Shown here piece after piece: positions 24,103 to 35,652 of a DNA stretch of 64,000 nucleotides. The stretch lies in assembly GCA_022570795.1 (NCBI GenBank), contig JAKUDP010000019.1:124001-188000 (forward strand), read 5' to 3'. This stretch comes from Sphaerulina vaccinii (Eukaryota > Ascomycota > Dothideomycetes > Mycosphaerellales > Mycosphaerellaceae). Both the position numbers and the translations under genes were made by a program. The notes below the pieces were generated by a model. That model ran no database searches, had not been told where the DNA came from, and saw only the letters and a list, made by a program, of their open reading frames with translations. Numbering within the stretch: position 1 is the first letter of the stretch; every line of letters starts with the position of its first letter.

Positions 24103-25320
24103 AGTTTCTTGTAAATTGTGTAAATAGTTGACCGCAAAACGATAGTTGGTAGTTATATCGAAGCAATGTGCTGAAAAGACTAAGAGAAATTGAGGGTAAG
24201 AGATAGAACGCTGTATTTCGAGGCCAGTCTCTTTCTTTATATACCTATTCTTTAGCAGGTTAGCGAGGCAAGTGTCCAAGAAATCTGCTTGAATATTGAT
24301 TCGGTGTATAGCCGGCGCGACCTCGTTCTGCCGAGATTTAACCTCGAAAATGTGAGGGCCTTTAGTGCACGATCTACTAACGTGAGCGAGCTAGGGCACC
24401 CCAACATTGTTGGCATTGACCCCGGGGAAGGAAGAAGCCAGACTATACGAGTGTTTATGCTTGCACAGTGCGTAAATTTAACAGGGGCTTGACAGGGGCT
24501 TGGCAGCGGCTAAACAGCCGTCCTACTATAGAGCCCTTATTGTATGTTGGACAATGGAATTCCCTATCGAGTTCTTTACTCGATTATATATCGATATACC
24601 CAACTCCCCGTACGTTTCGAAGGTGCTTTGCCTTAGGGAGTATCAGGGTACATGATGAGGGTGAAGGAACTTGCTTTAACATAAGGGCTCATGTGCAGGG
24701 GAAAAAGCTAACACTGCCGGAAATTGTACACCCTCGTGTACTACTTGCAGTTTCCAGGCATATGATCCCAAGTAGCCATCTATGGGCACACTAGTAGCTA
24801 CTAACAGAGAGTCGCGAGCTTCAACGGACGGCAAATGGCATTGGAAGACCAGATCTGCGCCAACATCATAGCAAGCGCAAGGATTGACCTCGTAGTCATT
24901 CGCACCGCAATCGGTCTCTCACAATATTACAGGGTCATATAGACCTCAAGTCGCACGAGGTTACGGAAAATCTTACAACTGGCTAAAGTCTATTATCGGG
25001 TATGTGGGGACGAAAAACACTCTCCCTATCTAAGATGTTCGATGTAGGGCTGCTTCTACTTACCGCTTCTGCCAAGGTGGTATCAACCCTATGCTAGCCC
25101 GTGTAGGCATCTTGCTTTTACTTACCGCCTCTAAAGTAACATAGTATTGACCATGTACCAACACGACTCCTCGCCAAAGCTTCTCTGTCCGTTATCGGAG
25201 AACATTCTTTACCTCGCTTCTTACTATAGTCTATAACATTGCAGCCTTCTAATATAAGAAGGTGTTCAGACTGCATTACTTACAGCACAACTAGTGTTGA
25301 ATCACCTCGCACGCGACACA
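24103..25320. other. AT-richer gene-poor DNA, probably decayed transposon sequence
   Basis: No gene. Contains short repeats (GACAGGGGCTT twice at 24483-24500) and paired CTTACCGC(T/C)TCT boxes near 25060-25130. The texture suggests old mobile-element remains, but no coding domain is left to prove it. Confidence 0.35.
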
Positions 25321-25830
25321 ATGCTCTTCTTATCTGTTCTCCTTACAATCCTAGGAGTACAGCTCGCGACAGGTACCTTGCTTGCAGTTCATACCTAGGC
25401 CAAGGTACTAAGACCCTTCTGCTCAATAGCTTCGTCGACTCTTCAGCCATGTCTGGACGCATGCGACACAGCTGCTGAAGGATGCGCAGTAAACTGCATC
25501 AAGACTGGCCGTGGTGGGCCGCCTGATGACCCCTTGAACAGCTCTTGCGGCAGAGCGTGCATTCTTTACCAGGGTACATGCAGGGTACGTATAGCATACT
25601 TATGTGTTACTTTCATACTAACGATCATGAAAGTCTAGTTGTGGCTAAGGGCCATTTGGAGCGAGCGATGGCAAGCGAGAACTCGGACCGTGTCCAAAGA
25701 GCCGACCTCCGAGGATTGCTACTTGTTGAAATCATTGGGACGGAATTGGCCTGTCTTGATTTTCACAGACAGGTTCCTCATAGCGCTTGTCTCGATTTAT
25801 TTATTTCAAATCTCGCTGTTTCATAATTGA
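25321..25830 (+). CDS. Candidate cysteine-rich secreted protein (three exons)
   Basis: Exon 1 (25321-25372) encodes a signal peptide, MLFLSVLLTILGVQLAT. Intron 25373-25429 has a TACTAAG branch site and ends CAATAG. Exon 2 (25430-25584) gives a compact domain beginning ASSTLQPCLDACDTAAEGC, with seven cysteines spaced C-x3-C-x6-C-x3-C-x16-C-x3-C-x6-C and one N-glycosylation site (NSS). Intron 25585-25638 has donor GTACGT and a good branch site, ATACTAAC. Exon 3 (25639-25830) is less convincing: it adds a basic stretch and a hydrophobic C-terminus, and may be mis-modelled. Without splicing only short fragments appear. I know no family with this spacing. Its place in a transposon-rich island and its small secreted form suggest an effector or antimicrobial role, which is inference. 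Confidence 0.55.
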
Positions 25831-25899
25831 TCTTTATTATTCATTCATACCCCGATATAGCTCCCTTGTGGGTCCATGTGGGTTGTTCCCATCTACTTG

Positions 25900-26260
25900 C
25901 TAACAAGGAGAAAAACCGCGGCCAGTGCCCGGGTGAAAACTCCTTCTACATAAGTGGCCGAAGCCCTTTAGCCAGTGATGCTGTAAAACCATTAGCTGTT
26001 CCTGTAGCAGCCAAAGATGACGCTCAATTGTGAGCTCGATGGTCTCTTGGATCGCACGCTGTAGATGACGCGCCTTATTGTCAAGATCTTCATGACACTT
26101 GCTCGGCGCTATTTCCAGGCTAGTGATCTTCTGTTCTAACGTCTCGCGTACTTTTGCCCAGTCGGCCCTCTTCCACTGCGGACAGGCGGATCCTTCTGGT
26201 TGCGTAGGTATTACCATCTCGATCGAGATCCATCGGACCAGTCTTTCATCGGCTCGGCGA
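25900..26260 (-). mobile_element. Fragment of a Tad1-type LINE retrotransposon (end of the endonuclease region of ORF2)
   Basis: The minus-strand frame 25900-26217 reads IPTQPEG, then KRADWAKVRETLEQKI and DLDNKARHLQRAIQETIE. This is the stretch that in fungal Tad1-type ORF2 proteins follows the endonuclease domain (the KKADW...L/AI.EAIE pattern). The frame breaks on both sides, with no reverse transcriptase nearby, so this is a dead fragment. Confidence 0.55.
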
Positions 26261-26554
26261 GCGCGCAGATCGTGTTGCGAAATCCTGTGTCTCGAGTCTC
26301 GATTGTAAAGGCCTGGTTTCTAATCGCCGATTCTTGGCTGCAGACTTCGATGTCCTGATTCTCGAATTCCAGGTTTTGACTTCTAGGTTGCTTAATCTGG
26401 ATGTCCGCGCCACTACTCCAAATCCTAACTGCTGGGACTCCAGTCCTGAAGGCAGGCTTACGAATGCACGACTCTTCTGATAGCTCATGATAGCCAAGCG
26501 TGCCGCCTATCAACACTTTGGAAGGGAGTAGTAGCATGCGTAGACTCGTACAGT

Positions 26555-27463
26555 CAGGGTGGTCAATGAACGATCAAGCGTCAAACAGGGGTAGTGTTTG
26601 ATCGTTTGGCTTGTGACAGTGGTTTGATCGGTTTTGTACTAAACGGCGTTGCAGCCGCTTGTTCGTAGCACTACGTACTGATGCACGGACCTCCTGTAAG
26701 TGAATATTAGTGCCCTTTAGCCTCTTGCCTTCACCACACCTCTATACCATCCGGAATCAGCTCAAATTTGAACCAGTTTTTGAGGCATTGGTTGGCTTCT
26801 GCCAAGTCGCTTCTTGTGTGCCATGCTTCTGAATTTAGCGTGTGTCCAGCCTTACTAAAACAACGTTCTGCGGCAGTTGAAGAAGCCGGACAGGCTATCA
26901 GATCCAGCGCTAGCTTACTGAGTGTTGGAAACTCGGCTGTGTGATCAATCCACCACGATAAAGCGTCTTGTTTTGGCATTGCGGCTGGTGTGTTAAGGTA
27001 CCGCTCGTATTCATCTGTTACTACCTCCTTAGCCATCCAAAGCTCACTCTCGTAAGCCGTAACATCTCTGCTAGTGCATGAAGTGAGGCCTGTTGTTGTT
27101 GTTGCCGTGCCAGTGCCGTAACGCTCCTTGTATTCAAGCCAGAGTTTCTTCACAACACGGCGCGCGCGGTCAGTGAACAACTCGCCAAGTAGTGGAGTTT
27201 GAGAGGCCTGAGAGTGAGTACTTTTGCGCTTCTTGTTGCTACCAAAACGAGCCGTATTACGGCGCCGTTTCTTCGCCACTGGATCGAAGCGTAACTCACT
27301 CCATTTCTCGTCAAACCAACGCAGTTTGAAGTGTGGATGGAGCGCAATAGAGGCTATATAAGCCGGTGCCCGGTCGGTGAGTGCAAAGTACTTATTAAGC
27401 TTCTTCCAGCCGAGCAGGATATATGCCTTGTAGTGTGAGTTTGGCTGTGTGGACAGCTAGTAG
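26555..27463 (-). mobile_element. Truncated hAT DNA transposon
   Basis: The minus-strand frame 26731-27463 encodes the C-terminal part of a hAT transposase: HYKAYILLGWKKLNKYFALT, ASIALHPHFKLRWF, a basic segment KKRRRNTARFGSNKKRK, then the dimerisation domain (LSWWIDHTAEFPTLSKLALD, CPASSTAAERCFSKAG). The upstream catalytic part is absent: a stop precedes the frame and no further transposase text is found. CAGGGTGGTCAATGAACG at 26555 is in the right place and form for the 3' terminal inverted repeat. The matching 5' repeat was not found, so the element is a 3' relic. Confidence 0.8.
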
Positions 27464-27763
27464 ATCATACGTGATAGAGGGCTGAGACTGGAGATACTAG
27501 TGCGAGTTCTTTCTCAGTTCACATCGTAACCACAGGTGGAGCATGAATGTACTCGCAGAGTGTGATGGAATGCTGCCAGCCACTTCATGAGGACCGCAGT
27601 GCTTTCCCATTCACTCAACCAATGTCAGCAGATGTTGGAGATGATCAGCGATGATCAGCGGTGAGTGGATGCGATTCCAAAGAGAGTAAATAATTACGTA
27701 TACAATTAGTGCTACATACCTGTATCATTCCCAAACACCATGCTGATCCCAAACAATTCCGGT
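27464..27763. other. Spacer between the hAT relic and agd3
   Basis: Contains a direct repeat GATGATCAGCG (27640-27660). No gene. Confidence 0.4.
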
Positions 27764-30602
27764 CTAAGCCTTGACAGAAACAGGTGTACCCAAAGTGAAA
27801 GTCTGAGTATTTCCACTCAATGTCACCCACTTTATCAGCGGCTCCGATCCAACTTGGTCGTCTGTGAATGCTGAACCACCAGTAGCCGTACCAGGGAACG
27901 TGACAGGAATAGGAGCCGAGCAAGTATTTCCAGTCGCGGAGACAGTCACGCCAACAATCTGAGACCCATCCGAGCTGTAATTCCAAGTCAAATTTGGCGA
28001 ACACTGGTCTCTCGCCATCCTCTGCAAGAACTTCACAGCAATATCATCATGCTTGAGCGTAACGATGGGCCACTTAGTCAACCTTGTCATCTCTTGCGTG
28101 ACAGTCTCAGTCCAGATCTGAACGAGCGATAACTGCCCAGTCTGGTCTCCGACAGTTGTCTGGTTGACATCATGAACTCGCAAATTGGCTTGGTGGAACA
28201 TGTACAGATCATGTCTCAGGCTCATGAGGTAGCGAGTTGTGGTACTCTTCTCACCGGCCAGAAGATCGGTGAAGGAACCAGTACCCTTGAAGAGATCTGT
28301 CCACTCCTGGGTAGTGCAAGCTGGTAGATCACAATCGTAGTAAATCTTGGTTGGCCATCTCGGCATAACAACCATACCATCGAAGCCATTATTCGCCATC
28401 GTCGTGATCAACGGCCAGAAGTCGGATACCGTATTAAGAAGGACTGGACGAGAGTTATCTCCTACAACTGCTGTAATTCCATTATCAGACCAAGCACGAA
28501 TCGCATCTCCGTTGTGCATTCCCGTGATAGCTGGCGGTATTAGTCCAGCGCCGGAGAATCTTGTGGCTTGAGAGATGCCAACAGAGTTGAGCCAGACTTT
28601 ATTGAAGTAGATCTCGCGATTGATGTCATCATACGTGGCGTTGTTCTGATGCAGATGGGTGAAGGTGTGCGAGACATGAGCGAACTGGTCGCGGTTGACG
28701 GGATTGATGAACCAGCGAGCAAGGTCGTCTGTGGAAGCGCATGCTATGCTCCAAGTGTAGTTGGAAGGGGTTGTTGGCCAGACGGAAAGACCTGAGCCAA
28801 GAGGTTTCTGGTATTCCAGAGTGGACGTATCGGTGGAAACGTAGTAGATTGCTGTGTTCGGACTGCAAATATCTCCGTTATTGGTACCGTTTGTCGCGGC
28901 GATGATGTCTCCGTTACCATTGTGGCCGAGTTCGAGATAGAAGTTCGATCCTGCTGGGAGACGCGAGTTGAGACCGACTTGCCAATCTGCATGCATTTGG
29001 TAGTCCTGAGGTACGCTGCGGTAGTAGTTGTTGGCTGGCGTATAGGTCTGAGTCCGGAGATGGACATCGTCAATTTGAGCAGCAAGGTATGTCTTTCGAG
29101 CTCCCACGAACAGTCCCCGGGTCATCCAATGGATGTATGCATGTTGGAGGAAAGCAGAAGTAGCTGACCATTCTGTAGCCCAACCTGTGAAGAAGACCAT
29201 CTGCTGGCGACCATTGAAGTCGTTGATCACGGCAGCAGTAGTCCTGTTAGGATATGTCCCATCACTCGAAGGTGCATAACTTGCGATCTCCCACGTCGTG
29301 GAAGGATCCGTGATTGATGCTGGATAATGCCAGATCGCTTGCGTGGACATACCAGCTCCAGTGTTAATGTTCGCGCCTGGGAAACCAGTGGTGTTTGTGA
29401 AGCTGATGAGTTGCTCAACTTGATAGCCACAGCATCCTCCACTCGAGCCGAGAGCCACTGCTCCGAAAGCTGACCAGGGATACGTATCTAGCCTGGTCAT
29501 CCGGACGCCGAAAGTTCTTTGATAGTTGTAGATGGCAGTGAATTGATCATCGGTAAGTCCAGACGCCCAGCCTCCTGAGGAAGTCTGATAGGACAGTTCG
29601 CTGATTGTGATGAAACCTCCGTAGTTTCCAGATGTTGCAGAAGAGTTCAGCACGGGAAGGGTTGTACCTGTCGAAGGCACAAGGAGGACTTCATACGGAA
29701 TGCTGTAACCCAGCAGACCAGAGTAGCCCAGATACGCATCGTTGGCATTGCGGGCGAGAACGAGGATGGTGTTGCGCACTGTCTGCCCTCCAGCTGTGCC
29801 ATTTGTTGTGGCATTTGCAGATGCGGACACAGTTGGAGCACTGGAAGTCGAGGAGGCTGTTGATGCGGTGGAGGAGGACGATGTGCTTGTCGACAATGAT
29901 GTGCTCGAGGACACCGAAGAGGAAGTGCTTGTCGAGGAAGTGCTTGTCGAGGAAGTGCTTGTCGACGATGTGCTGCTCGACGACGATGTGCTTGTTGACG
30001 ACGTGCTTGGTGTTGTGCTTGTGCTTGCTGCAGAAGACGTGCTTGTGCTTGCTGCAGATGATGTGCTTGAAGAAGTCCGCGATGACGAGCTTGATGATGG
30101 TGAAGGACTGGATGAGCTGGGTATGGAGTTTGATGGAACGACCAGTGTCACAACGACAGAGCTAGCGGCGGAGCTTCGTGACGAAGTGGCTGCAGCGGTT
30201 GATGTACTCGCTCGGGAAGAGCTTGTTGTTGTGGCTCGCACACTGGAAGTGCTAGTACGACTGTTCAGCTTCATCAGCTCGAGGATCTCACAGCTGGTGA
30301 CAGAGTGCTTACCTGGTGCTTCTTGATGTGGATGTGCTGACAAGACGAGTGGAATTGCAGTTGCAAGCAAACGTCGAAGAAGCTCCGATGGTGGTGGTGA
30401 TGGTAGAGACTCCTGTCGTCGACGACAGCGAGTTGGTAGGATTGACGCAGCCACATGAGTATACAGTATTGGACTGAGTGAGGGTCGTTGGAGAGGTGAC
30501 TGCCCTCGTGGTTGTTGAAGTCGTTCTTGTGCTTGTTGTCGTTTGAGCCTCAGCCAGAGCGCCTAGGACGGCGACAATCGTCGCAATCTTGCTGGCGAAC
30601 AT
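27764..30602 (-). CDS. agd3: Agd3-like secreted polysaccharide deacetylase (galactosaminogalactan deacetylase)
   Basis: Removes acetyl groups from GalNAc in secreted galactosaminogalactan, which makes the polymer cationic and adhesive. Exons 30313-30602 and 27764-30260 (intron 52 nt) encode 928 residues. Order: signal peptide (MFASKIATIVAVLGALAEA), a Thr/Ser-rich segment with CGCVNP and ACNCN cysteine pairs, then a very long Ser/Thr linker to about residue 250. Next comes the CBM87-type region (TILVLARNANDAYLGYSG) and the CE18 deacetylase domain. Metal-site motifs are visible: AQIDDVHL (about 492) and HVSHTFTHLH (about 626). The Aspergillus enzyme is, as I recall, about 800 residues; the extra length here is mainly the linker. 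It is transcribed away from ega3 and next to the rest of the cluster. Confidence 0.92.
29919..29963. repeat. 15-bp minisatellite in the agd3 linker
   Basis: Three exact copies of GAGGAAGTGCTTGTC, followed by degenerate ones to about 30070. They encode Ser/Thr repeats on the minus strand, so the linker length could vary between strains. Confidence 0.85.
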
Positions 30603-32070
30603 GATGGCTATTTGTGGCTTCCGGAGACCTTCGGCAAATTGGTATCGAACTCTTGTATCTGATCAGGGAGGCAAAAGTGCCCGAGTTATGCAATGGCAAA
30701 GGAGTAACGAAAGTCCAGAGCAAGAAACGAATGATCTCGCTGCTTGGCCTCGCCCAGCGAGCTCGTACAACTGTACTCTATTGCCAATGCCATCTTTACT
30801 GGTCGGTGCACTGCGAGGTCCGGTTGGCATACGGAAAGAGTCAGTGGAGGGCCTTGCGTGGCAAAGCCGAAAATAGTGACAGTGGGCATGTCTCAAACCC
30901 CTTCGCGGCCTGCTCGACACAGCCTGGACCTCAGCAGCCAGTCTCGAGTCTGCAAATGCTCAGAGAACCTCATGCTGAAGCTAGCAAAATGGTTGACTTC
31001 ATGAAAAGCCGCGGACAGCAATGCCAAGTATTGAGAGCATATCGAAACTGTCAGAATCTGCTCAAGGTACCAGTGTAGAGCTCTCCTGTCTGGACCGGAG
31101 GGTTGCAAGCAAGAATGGAGCCTCAGGACGGCAATTGAGAATGTAGTTCGAGAACTGTGGTACATTTAAGCTCATACCAAAGATCCGTCCAACTCGGCAC
31201 CTCTCAGATGCCGTACAGTCAGCATAGCCCAGATCCGGTGCTGCACTGACCACGGACGCAGCATTTTATCTGAGCCAGATGCTGGAAGCTTCCGAAGAAG
31301 AGTCGTCAGCGATCGCAGATGTTCGAAGCCAATGCAGCAGACTGCCATCTCAGTATGCTTTCAGCAATATCGGAAGATCCTGTTGGGCGTATACAATCCC
31401 ATTCTACTCGATCAGTCAATCGCCATCGTACCAGATGACCCCTTCGTCCCGTTCGGAAACAAACAATATGGATGATTACATCCGGTCCAGAGATGTCGAG
31501 AGCTGCTAAGGGTGCCGGAGAGCCAGGTTCTGCCTCAGCAACTACCATAGAGCTTCTGCAATGGTAGCCTGAGGATGAAATGGAATAGAAAGCGCAAGTT
31601 GTGGTCCATGGCTGGCGAGGCTTCTCAGATGTAGGCGCGACTGAGCGCCTTCTGGCACCACAACAACGCCACTGCTGTCAGACATGTGACCAGAGCAGAG
31701 CCAGTAGACTCTACTTCGAGAACGACGTCACATCTCGACATTTCCGCCTCGATGAAGTCCACGTGGAAGAGTAAGATGTGGAAGACTCTGCAGAACGCCT
31801 CGGTGAAGTCTGAACTGTGCAGACTGACCTTCCTGATCAGGATGATATGCCGTGCAGATCGTCTCTCAACGATAGCAGTAGTAGGATTGCCCTCCTCTTG
31901 ATAATGATGTCAGAAAGATGATGTAGGAGGTGTTTCCAGTTCCTGACGTGAGATAAATGCCATGTGCCATCCTTCCAGAGTGGACCATCGGCATCAAAGC
32001 GGCACACAACATACAGTACCATTCTCTTCTGTATTCAACCAGTTGCCTCTCTCGGACATCTTTCGCTGCA
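30603..32070. promoter_or_regulatory. Divergent intergenic region between agd3 and ega3
   Basis: About 1.47 kb between two divergent cluster genes, without a convincing gene. It probably holds the promoters of both; no specific binding site can be assigned by eye. Confidence 0.45.
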
Positions 32071-32958
32071 ATGGCTTTCACTGCACTTCCGGCCGCACTG
32101 GTCATCGGACTTTGCGCAGTGGTGGCAACAGCAGCTCCGTATGCCGAGCCACGACAGGCTGCTACCTGGACACCAGCAATCAACTCAACTTGGCAGATTG
32201 TGCTGAACGCACCTCTGCAACTGTCCTCCAGCGCAACAGCAACAAATCCAAATGTCGCCATTTGGGACATCGACATGGAAGGCAATAGTGCTTCCACAAT
32301 TGCTACACTTCACAAGCTCAACAAGAAAGTGATCTGCTATTTCTCGGCGGGATCGTACGAGCCGTACAGATCTGACTCTGCACAGTTCACTGCAGCAGAT
32401 ATGGGAAACACCATGGAAGGCTGGGAGGATGAGACTTGGGTCGACATCAGGAGTACCAATGTGCGCAATATAATGGCTGCACGCATCAAGACTGCAGCGA
32501 GCAAAGGCTGTGATGCTGTCGATCCAGACAATGTTGATGGTTATAACAACAATAATGGCCTTGGACTGACCCAACAAGACACCATCGACTATGTGAAGTG
32601 GCTCTCAGCTCAGGCTGCTGCTTCGGGGATGTCTATGGGTCTCAAGAATGCTCTTGAAGTTCTCTCACAAGTGCAGTCTTCCGTGCAATTTGCGGTGAAT
32701 GAGCAGTGCTACGGCTACGGAGAGTGCGATATGTACGCCTCATTTGTGCAGAGCGGCAAAGCTGCCTTCCATGTCGAGTATCCGAACAGGTCGATTGGCA
32801 GGGTGTCGGGAAAGAACCTCAACAACATTTGCTCTGCTGGGAATCTTCCATCGGTGCCAGATCCTACGGTCGTTATGAGCACAGTGCTGAAGAATAATGA
32901 CTTGAGTGGCATTGTGCAGTTCTGCAATGGTACTGTCACGACCACTCCAACAAAGTAA
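32071..32958 (+). CDS. ega3: Ega3-like endo-alpha-1,4-galactosaminidase (GH114)
   Basis: Cuts alpha-1,4-linked galactosamine stretches of galactosaminogalactan. The 295-residue product starts at MAFTALPAALVIGLCAVVAT, a signal peptide; the frame is open further upstream (31957) but that would hide it. The GH114 barrel shows WQIVLNAPLQL, AIWDIDMEG, VICYFSAGSYEPYR, and the acid cluster CDAVDPDNVDGY (about residue 147). NEQCYGYGEC (about 209) carries the glutamate that I take as the second catalytic acid. No introns. Unlike the Sph3 with a membrane anchor, this one looks fully secreted after signal cleavage. Confidence 0.92.
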   Translation: MAFTALPAALVIGLCAVVATAAPYAEPRQAATWTPAINSTWQIVLNAPLQLSSSATATNPNVAIWDIDMEGNSASTIATLHKLNKKVICYFSAGSYEPYRSDSAQFTAADMGNTMEGWEDETWVDIRSTNVRNIMAARIKTAASKGCDAVDPDNVDGYNNNNGLGLTQQDTIDYVKWLSAQAAASGMSMGLKNALEVLSQVQSSVQFAVNEQCYGYGECDMYASFVQSGKAAFHVEYPNRSIGRVSGKNLNNICSAGNLPSVPDPTVVMSTVLKNNDLSGIVQFCNGTVTTTPTK

Positions 32959-34269
32959 GCAGGTCCAATGCGGCAGGATCGTGATTAAGCCAGGAAATAT
33001 TGGTGTAGCTAGTAATGTTGGAAGGCCCGGCCGTGGGAGACGCCTGCTGAGTGTCCAGAGGATGGCGATGTATGATAGACGTAACGAATGTAATGAGCAT
33101 GATTATGAACGGAAGTCCTCACATTCAGCCAAATACTCAACGTCTTCAGTCCGCGATCAGATGTCCAGTAATAGCCAAGCACCAGACATGTATCGAGACT
33201 GCTGTGTAGACCACTTCAATTGATCTTTGGTGCGCAGAGCAGATGCCTATTGTTATAGCATCAAATAGACATCCTCTACATGATCACTCCACATGAGCAA
33301 CGAAAATGCGCCACAGTGGTATTCGAAGCCTGTGAGCATTTCGCAGCCGGAACGCATCAGATGTCCAAGCCACAGATGCCAGATGTAGCAATGCAATGCC
33401 CGGTCGTAGTGCCATACATAGCTTAGCTTCACACCCGCCGGCGAAGCATGCTTGTACAAGGCTTACATAACGCCTTAAGTGCACTGGCGCGGTCTGGATT
33501 GCTTCGCTTTCAGCACGAGGGGCAACCCTAGCTGGAAGATGGCAGCTGAGACGCTGCAGACTACTAACTACTGGCCAGAGAGATGTTGCCAGCCGTACTG
33601 CAGTATCGACATCGCAGTTGTCGAACACGATACATGACTTTGCATCAAGCACAATCGACTGTACCGCGCGCGAGCTAACGTTACAATCTGCTCATTCAAC
33701 CTCAGGGTCATGCTGACTGAGACAGTAGTATTGCTTCGTCCTCCATGGCGGATACAACTCTGAAGATTCGGCGATGCCTTTCGCGTAGATACGATGATGC
33801 AGCAACAGAAAGCTTCCATCTATGGTTCTTGCGATCAAATTCTGTTGCGGGCCGTCCAGGTATACGCACGACCGACTGCCAAGGAACGAGATGCTTGTTC
33901 GACGTGGGCTATCGGTGTCTGAGAGCTCCGTTTTACTCCAAATACTGTCTCGGATCTTGCTTCTAGTACTGCGAACCTGCAGCAGCAGCTCGCTAAAGGC
34001 AACACGCCGTCCATTACCGCACCCATAAGGCCAGGATGAGGCTCTGCAGCGGACCATCGCAGCTGACCGTAGCTCCGATCTGACCTGATCGATTTGCCTC
34101 TGGGCCTTCGCACACCGGCCTAAAGGTCGATCGGAAAGCCCGATGTTACTGAGAAAGATCTTGCCGTAGATGTCATATACCACCGCTGCGCCTCTGTGCC
34201 AGTATCATCAACATTGTACAGCTACACTCCTCTCACACTCATATCTTGGTATAACAGTCCCTCTCTTGC
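32959..34269. other. Intergenic between ega3 and uge3
   Basis: About 1.3 kb without a convincing gene; includes the uge3 promoter. Open frames up to 163 codons on the minus strand (33692-34183) have no motif. Confidence 0.45.
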
Positions 34270-35652
34270 ATGAGAAGTACGTTCTTTCGACCCATATCAG
34301 CTTGTAAATCAATCGGCACCAAGATGCCTTCTCAACTCAGATCAGTGGCTTCGCAGTCATCTCTTCTTTCCGTCGCTAGCAGTGACTACACACACCTGTC
34401 TAGCGCGTTCTCGAGCAGACCGAACACTCCTGGATTTGCCCTGACAGACAGCTTTGACTACTTCGCACCACAAGCAATACAAGCAGTCGAGCCAAGCCAG
34501 GAGCATCTTCCAGTATACGACAACAAGAAGTATGTCATGGTCGTCGGCGGCCTTGGCTACATCGGATCACACACCACACTCGAGCTCCTCCAGGAAGGCT
34601 ACAATGTCATCGTTGTAGATGACCTCAGCAACTCATATGTCAAGGTCCTGGACCGAGTCAAGCTGCTCGCACAACAGCATTGCCATAACAACTCACTGGT
34701 CATGCCAACCATTCGCTTCCATAAGCTCAACTACCGCACATCAGCGATGAAGCATCTCTTCGAGATGTACGAGGCTTGCCACTCCACTATCACTGGAGTG
34801 ATCCACTTCGCAGCATTCAAGTCTGTCTCAGAATCAATTGAGAAGCCACTTGCGTACTACAAGAACAACATTGCTGGTTTCATCGATCTCCTTGAGACAG
34901 TCCAAGATCACTGCATCAAGAACTTCGTCTTCTCTTCTTCGGCCACAGTCTACGGCGGGAAGTCCAACCTTGGAAAGCCACTCCGCGAAGATGATCTCGT
35001 CCACTTGGACGAAACATACACAGATGAGAATGGCATCGAGTGTGCTCGTGCCAATGGCATCACAGGCATTACCAACCCATACGGCCGCACAAAGTACATG
35101 GCCGAAGCCATTCTTGCAGATGTCGCCAAAGCAGATCCTTCAATGCGAATCACAGCTTTGAGGTACTTCAATCCAGTCGGCTGCCATGCCTCAGGTCTTC
35201 TCCGCGAGGATCCGAGGATGAAAGCTACAAACTTGTTCCCAGTGATAGCCGAAGCTATGACAGGTGCTCGACCAGCTTTGGACATCTACGGTAGCGACTG
35301 GGACACTCGCGATGGCACTGCTGTACGCGACTTCATCCACGTCGTCGATCTAGCGCAAGGACACATCGCTGCAGTCGCTGCAGCCAATAGCCCAAAGAGA
35401 AAAGATGCTTTCAGAACATTCAACCTGGGTACTGGCTCGGGCATGACTGTGGCAGAATGTGTCTCGGCTTTCGAGCAAGCTAGCGGCAAGAAGGTTCCAG
35501 CACAGATGGCTCCAAGACGAGCCGGAGATGTGGGCAGCTGTGTTGCTGCCACCAGTCGAGCGGAGAAGGAGCTTGGATGGAAGACTCAGAAGTCGGTTGA
35601 CGATTGCGCGGCAGATCTGTGGAATGCTTTGAACCTTGCTGGGAAGGTGTAA
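34270..35652 (+). CDS. uge3: Uge3-like UDP-glucose/UDP-GlcNAc 4-epimerase
   Basis: Interconverts UDP-Glc with UDP-Gal and, in the Uge3 type, UDP-GlcNAc with UDP-GalNAc, which supplies both sugars of galactosaminogalactan. 460 residues in one exon. The Rossmann motif GGLGYIGSHT is at about residues 92-101, IVVDDLSNS follows, the serine region is FSSSATVYGG, and the Tyr-x3-Lys pair is in NPYGRTKYMAE (about 270). Substrate-site text LRYFNPVGCH and RDFIHVVDLAQGH is normal. An N-terminal extension of about 90 residues, Ser-rich, precedes the fold; Met 19 (34324) is an alternative start. Primary-metabolism GalE enzymes look similar; the assignment to Uge3 rests on its place inside the cluster. Confidence 0.92.
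   Translation: MRSTFFRPISACKSIGTKMPSQLRSVASQSSLLSVASSDYTHLSSAFSSRPNTPGFALTDSFDYFAPQAIQAVEPSQEHLPVYDNKKYVMVVGGLGYIGSHTTLELLQEGYNVIVVDDLSNSYVKVLDRVKLLAQQHCHNNSLVMPTIRFHKLNYRTSAMKHLFEMYEACHSTITGVIHFAAFKSVSESIEKPLAYYKNNIAGFIDLLETVQDHCIKNFVFSSSATVYGGKSNLGKPLREDDLVHLDETYTDENGIECARANGITGITNPYGRTKYMAEAILADVAKADPSMRITALRYFNPVGCHASGLLREDPRMKATNLFPVIAEAMTGARPALDIYGSDWDTRDGTAVRDFIHVVDLAQGHIAAVAAANSPKRKDAFRTFNLGTGSGMTVAECVSAFEQASGKKVPAQMAPRRAGDVGSCVAATSRAEKELGWKTQKSVDDCAADLWNALNLAGKV

Noticed and set aside
29742..30326. 194-codon acidic open frame on the plus strand
   Set aside because: Antisense of the Ser/Thr repeat of agd3; its Asp/Glu/Val pattern is the mirror of the repeat codons.
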